A DNA stretch of 17,214 nucleotides from Proteobacteria bacterium UBA6522. GTDB lineage: Bacteria > Pseudomonadota > Gammaproteobacteria > Steroidobacterales > Rariloculaceae. A program made the translations under genes and the position numbers. Below the pieces are notes generated by a model, which made no database searches, had not been told where the DNA came from, and saw only the letters and a list, made by a program, of their open reading frames with translations. This document shows positions 14,238-17,214 of this stretch, in pieces; the first letter of the stretch is position 1; every line of letters starts with the position of its first letter. The DNA lies in assembly GCA_002434915.1 (NCBI GenBank), contig DJLG01000183.1:1-17214 (forward strand). The letters run 5' to 3'.

Positions 14238-16265
14238 TCATTCATGAATATAACCTTCAGGCAGTGTGTAGGCTAAAAGTTTACCGCTGAAATTTTCTTC
14301 TAAACTAGATTGAATATTTCGGAACCTTCTATCGCTTGTTCCGCTAACAGCTAATACTACATATTGTTTTCCATCTAGCATGTAGGTCATTGGTGCACCG
14401 GTTTGTGGAGCTGGCATATAGACTGCACCAACTTCATTGCCATTGGTTTTATTATAAGCCCTCAACATCGCACCTCTTCCATTAGGAGTAGTTGCAAAGC
14501 CATGTTCACCGGATATTAAAAGGGTGGAGGTTGTCAACACACCTCCACGACCTGGTCTACCAGTTCGTGGGATATTAATTCCCTCAAGTGCTGGATGATT
14601 AAGGATTTCATCTGGTGTCGCGCCATGGGGTATTTGCCAGGCGATATTGCCAGTGTTCATATCGAATGCTGTGATACGTCCATATGGTGGTTTGGTGATA
14701 GGTAGTCCCTGCACTGTAGGTACCTGACGTCCATTGTCTGGTGGACCACCAAGAGCTGGATCAGTAACCATTCCTCGGATCCAATCCATATCCGATTGAT
14801 CTCCACCAGGTACTAAGCCTAAAGGAGATACAGCAGTAGAAGATTGGATATAAAACATATTAGTTTCTGGGTCGAATGAGCCGCCCGCCCAATTTGCTCC
14901 TCCAACTGTTGATGGCATCATTAGTGTTGCCAGTGGTCCTTCCCATCTGCTTACTACTGGAGGGGTAAACAGCGGGCCAATTTTATATCGAGAGATAATG
15001 TCTATTGCTTGTGCTCTAAGCTCTGGGGTGAAATCTATAAGGTCGTCATGGGATACGCCTTGAACATCAAACGGTGGAGGCCAGGTTACAAAAGGTTGGG
15101 TTGGACTTGATACTTCTCCAGGCACATTGGATTTTTCAACGGGGCGCTCTTCAATGGGCCATACAGGTTCGCCCGTAACTCGATCAAATACATAAAGCCA
15201 GCCCTGTTTTGAAGGCTGTATCAAGGCCTGAATTTGACGACCATCTACTTCAATATCTGCAATGACCGGAGCACTTGGAATATCAAAATCCCAGATTCCA
15301 TGATGAACAAGCTGGTAGTGCCATCGTCGTTCACCAGTGTAGAGGTCAACGGCTACAATGCTTTCCCCAAACAGACCATCACCGAGACGATGACCGCCAT
15401 AATAATCATTTGTTGGTTGTTCGACCGGCAGATAAACTAGCCCTAGTTCCTCATCAACACTTATTTGTGTCCATACACCAGTATTACCGGTATAGGAGGC
15501 TGAATCTCCTTCCCAAGTATCTGCTCCAAACTCATTTGATAGGGGAATAGTGTGGAAGATCCATAGCCGCTCACCAGTTCTTACGTCATAGCCTCGAATA
15601 TAGCCTTTTTCATTTCTTCTGCTGGCAGGTTGTGATCCCCCAAGATGTGCAGCACCAATAATAATTACGTCTTTGGTAACAATAGGTGTGGCATGTAAAC
15701 CTATTGACCCAGTAATCAGGTCCATTTCCTGGTCTGATTCTAGCTTGAGATCCGCTACTCCATTCTCAGCAAAGTCTGAAACGGGTCTTCCTGTTACCGC
15801 ATCCAGAGAAATCAAACGATAGCCCTGTGTTATGTAGATGATTCGTGCATCATTCCCATCATTCCAGTACGCAAGGCCTCGTCCTGATAAACGTCGAGGA
15901 GATGCTGTAGCCCGTTCTCCCTCATTTTCACGGTGCATCCATAGAAGTTCTCCGGTTGCGGCATCTAAGGCCACAACGGCACGACGGCTGCCAACCGTTG
16001 AGTAAATTACACCATTCACCATTAAAGGGGTCGATTGAAAGTTATATTCTGGTGTAGGGCCAAAAGCAGTCGTATCAAAACTCCAGGCTAGTTCAAGATC
16101 GTTGAAGTTTTCATTGTTAATTTGCTCTAGGGGAGCATAACGTGTATTAGAAAGGTCGCCAGCATAAGTACGCCACTCACCATTTGTTGCGCCACTTTCT
16201 GCACTATAAGCTGCTCCATATGAGGTAAATATGGCGGCAACGAAAATAATTATTTTATTTTTCAT
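14238..16265 (-). CDS. Exported PQQ-dependent dehydrogenase (quinoprotein alcohol/sugar dehydrogenase type)
   Basis: This 675-residue protein has a signal peptide (MKNKIIIFVAAIFTSYGAAYSA, cleavage near residue 22) and then a single eight-bladed propeller. It opens with GEWRTYAGDLSNTRYAPLEQI. Tryptophan-docking repeats are visible at TGELLWMHR, TGERLWIFHT, TGERRWHYQL and TGNIAWQIPHG. HHGIWDFDIPSAPV at 322-334 corresponds to the conserved WD segment that carries the catalytic Asp in PQQ alcohol dehydrogenases (D326 here). TVGGANWAGGSFDPE and GRGGVLTTSTLLISGEHG are typical later blades. There is no haem-binding CXXCH and no membrane domain, so it is a soluble periplasmic type needing an external electron acceptor. 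The substrate is not predictable. AAGGTG lies upstream of the ATG. No pqq biosynthesis genes are in the window. Confidence 0.92.
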   Translation of the reverse strand: MKNKIIIFVAAIFTSYGAAYSAESGATNGEWRTYAGDLSNTRYAPLEQINNENFNDLELAWSFDTTAFGPTPEYNFQSTPLMVNGVIYSTVGSRRAVVALDAATGELLWMHRENEGERATASPRRLSGRGLAYWNDGNDARIIYITQGYRLISLDAVTGRPVSDFAENGVADLKLESDQEMDLITGSIGLHATPIVTKDVIIIGAAHLGGSQPASRRNEKGYIRGYDVRTGERLWIFHTIPLSNEFGADTWEGDSASYTGNTGVWTQISVDEELGLVYLPVEQPTNDYYGGHRLGDGLFGESIVAVDLYTGERRWHYQLVHHGIWDFDIPSAPVIADIEVDGRQIQALIQPSKQGWLYVFDRVTGEPVWPIEERPVEKSNVPGEVSSPTQPFVTWPPPFDVQGVSHDDLIDFTPELRAQAIDIISRYKIGPLFTPPVVSRWEGPLATLMMPSTVGGANWAGGSFDPETNMFYIQSSTAVSPLGLVPGGDQSDMDWIRGMVTDPALGGPPDNGRQVPTVQGLPITKPPYGRITAFDMNTGNIAWQIPHGATPDEILNHPALEGINIPRTGRPGRGGVLTTSTLLISGEHGFATTPNGRGAMLRAYNKTNGNEVGAVYMPAPQTGAPMTYMLDGKQYVVLAVSGTSDRRFRNIQSSLEENFSGKLLAYTLPEGYIHE

Positions 16266-16467
16266 TTGAATAGCACCTTAATGTTTTGAGATCTTTATTT
16301 ATTCTGAAGATGGGGCGACATTAGCCCAATCTTACTTGCAAAGGAAGATCGAATTATTATTGACACGCTCCTTGGAGTCTCTAAGCTAAACTATAGAATA
16401 AATTTTGGAGAAAACTTGTGGTGCTGTTGTCGGATTGACAGAAAGTATTATAAGAATTTGAAAACCT
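16266..16467. promoter_or_regulatory. Divergent control region between the PQQ dehydrogenase and TctA genes
   Basis: This 202-base AT-rich gap must hold promoters for both divergent genes. On the plus strand TTGACA occurs twice, once before a small CTCCTTGGAG dyad and once near the TctA start, but neither has a -10 at the right distance. No specific operator is recognised. Confidence 0.3.
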
Positions 16468-17214
16468 TTGACTGATACTTTTACACAAGCTTTGGCGCAC
16501 TTATTTACTCTGCAGTCGTTGAGCTATCTCACACTGGGTACCGGAATAGGACTTCTATTTGGTGCAATTCCAGGTCTTGGTGGAACTACTGCACTGGCAT
16601 TACTAATCCCAATGACATTTGGTATGCAGCCAGATTCCGCGATTGTGTTGGTAGGCGGTATTATGGGTGGCGTTCCATTTGGTGGGTCAGTCTCAGCGAT
16701 TCTTCTAAATACGCCTGGTATCGCGCCTAATGCAGCTACCTGTTTTGATGGTTATCCGCTGGCCCGAAAGGGCAAGGCTGGTATGGCAATTGGTGCTGCT
16801 GCAACAGCTTCAGCATTGGGTGGCCTAGTCGGCGTTGGAGTAATGCTAGCGGTGATTCCAATTGCTAAGGCGATAGTTCTATTATTTGGTCCTCCTGAAT
16901 TTTTTATGTTGGGTGTTCTTGGGCTAAGCGCTATTGCTGTGTCTACAGGTGGAAAGTTAATCCGTGGGCTTATCAGTGGTGGTTTCGGATTGATACTAGC
17001 GTTTGTTGGTTTTGATGAGGTAGGTGGTGGTCTTCGTTACACAGCTGGCATTGAATATTTATGGGATGGTGTGCAACTTGTCCCTGTTTTAATAGGACTT
17101 TTTGCTATTGCAGAAATGATTAAGCTTATGACTATGGGAGGGCGAGTTGCTACTGGGGCAAGTGCTTCATCTCTCGGAAATGTTATGGCAGGGGTAAAGG
17201 CGGTTTTTAAAAAT
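16468..17214 (+). CDS. TctA-type permease, large membrane subunit of a tripartite tricarboxylate transporter (3' end outside window)
   Basis: The frame runs from TTG 16468 to the right edge (249 codons, no stop). TctA is the large membrane subunit, about 500 residues, that works with TctB and a periplasmic binding protein TctC to take up citrate and other organic acids using the ion gradient. Family signatures are LFGAIPGLGGTTALALLIP at residues 30-48, GGVPFGGSVSAILLNTPG at 67-84, and FDGYPLARKGKAGMAIG just after, followed by several hydrophobic helices. A TGA at 16459-16461 closes the frame upstream, so TTG 16468 is the only early start that keeps the first helix; later TTG or CTG codons would trim it. 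No Shine-Dalgarno site is evident. tctB and tctC are not upstream and may follow or be elsewhere. The ligand is unknown. Confidence 0.9.
   Translation, partial: MTDTFTQALAHLFTLQSLSYLTLGTGIGLLFGAIPGLGGTTALALLIPMTFGMQPDSAIVLVGGIMGGVPFGGSVSAILLNTPGIAPNAATCFDGYPLARKGKAGMAIGAAATASALGGLVGVGVMLAVIPIAKAIVLLFGPPEFFMLGVLGLSAIAVSTGGKLIRGLISGGFGLILAFVGFDEVGGGLRYTAGIEYLWDGVQLVPVLIGLFAIAEMIKLMTMGGRVATGASASSLGNVMAGVKAVFKN

Overview
The window looks like chromosomal DNA from an AT-rich, Gram-negative gammaproteobacterium. The left end carries ftsK, lolA and serS in the order and spacing known from gammaproteobacteria (E. coli has ftsK-lolA-rarA-serS). The gene set suggests a free-living aerobic heterotroph, possibly marine: exported PQQ and flavin dehydrogenases or oxidases, a DUF1080 protein, a di-heme peroxidase and a tripartite tricarboxylate transporter. 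The genus cannot be fixed from the sequence. There is no phage, plasmid or CRISPR signature.

Layout. 1-3853 (+): a tight housekeeping run of ftsK (3' part only), lolA, a VanZ-like membrane protein where rarA would be expected, and serS. 3861-4421 (-): an exported DUF1080 protein meeting serS tail to tail. 4716-6684 (+): a sarcosine-oxidase-type flavoprotein and an exported bicupin. 6685-7073: a convergent gap holding a 163-bp element with 22-bp perfect terminal inverted repeats, which resembles a TA-inserting MITE. 7074-8269: a divergent pair made of an exported HbpS/GlcG-like protein (-) and a Zur-type Fur-family repressor (+), with operator-like palindromes inside both predicted promoters. 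8354-8430 (-): a decayed proline-type tRNA. 8500-11598 (-): a compact three-gene operon for the URC route of uracil catabolism (URC1-like, URC4/DUF1688, uracil phosphoribosyltransferase). 11695-14014 (-): three overlapping genes for a membrane or periplasmic redox module (MauG/CcpA-type di-heme peroxidase, a YtkA/FixH-like protein and an anchored protein of unknown family). 14238-16265 (-): an exported PQQ dehydrogenase. 16468-17214 (+): the start of a TctA-type permease, cut by the window end.

How the parts work together. The clearest functional unit is the URC operon. UPRT turns uracil and PRPP into UMP, and the URC1 and URC4 proteins are known from yeast genetics to be required to break down the pyrimidine. 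The peroxidase trio is bound together by gene overlaps and all three products are predicted to be exported, but its substrate is unknown. The Zur protein keeps both its structural cysteines and its four regulatory zinc ligands, so the two palindromes in the divergent promoters can be tested as its operators; this would place an HbpS/GlcG-like protein under zinc control. All functions are read from sequence motifs and gene order. No database search was possible.
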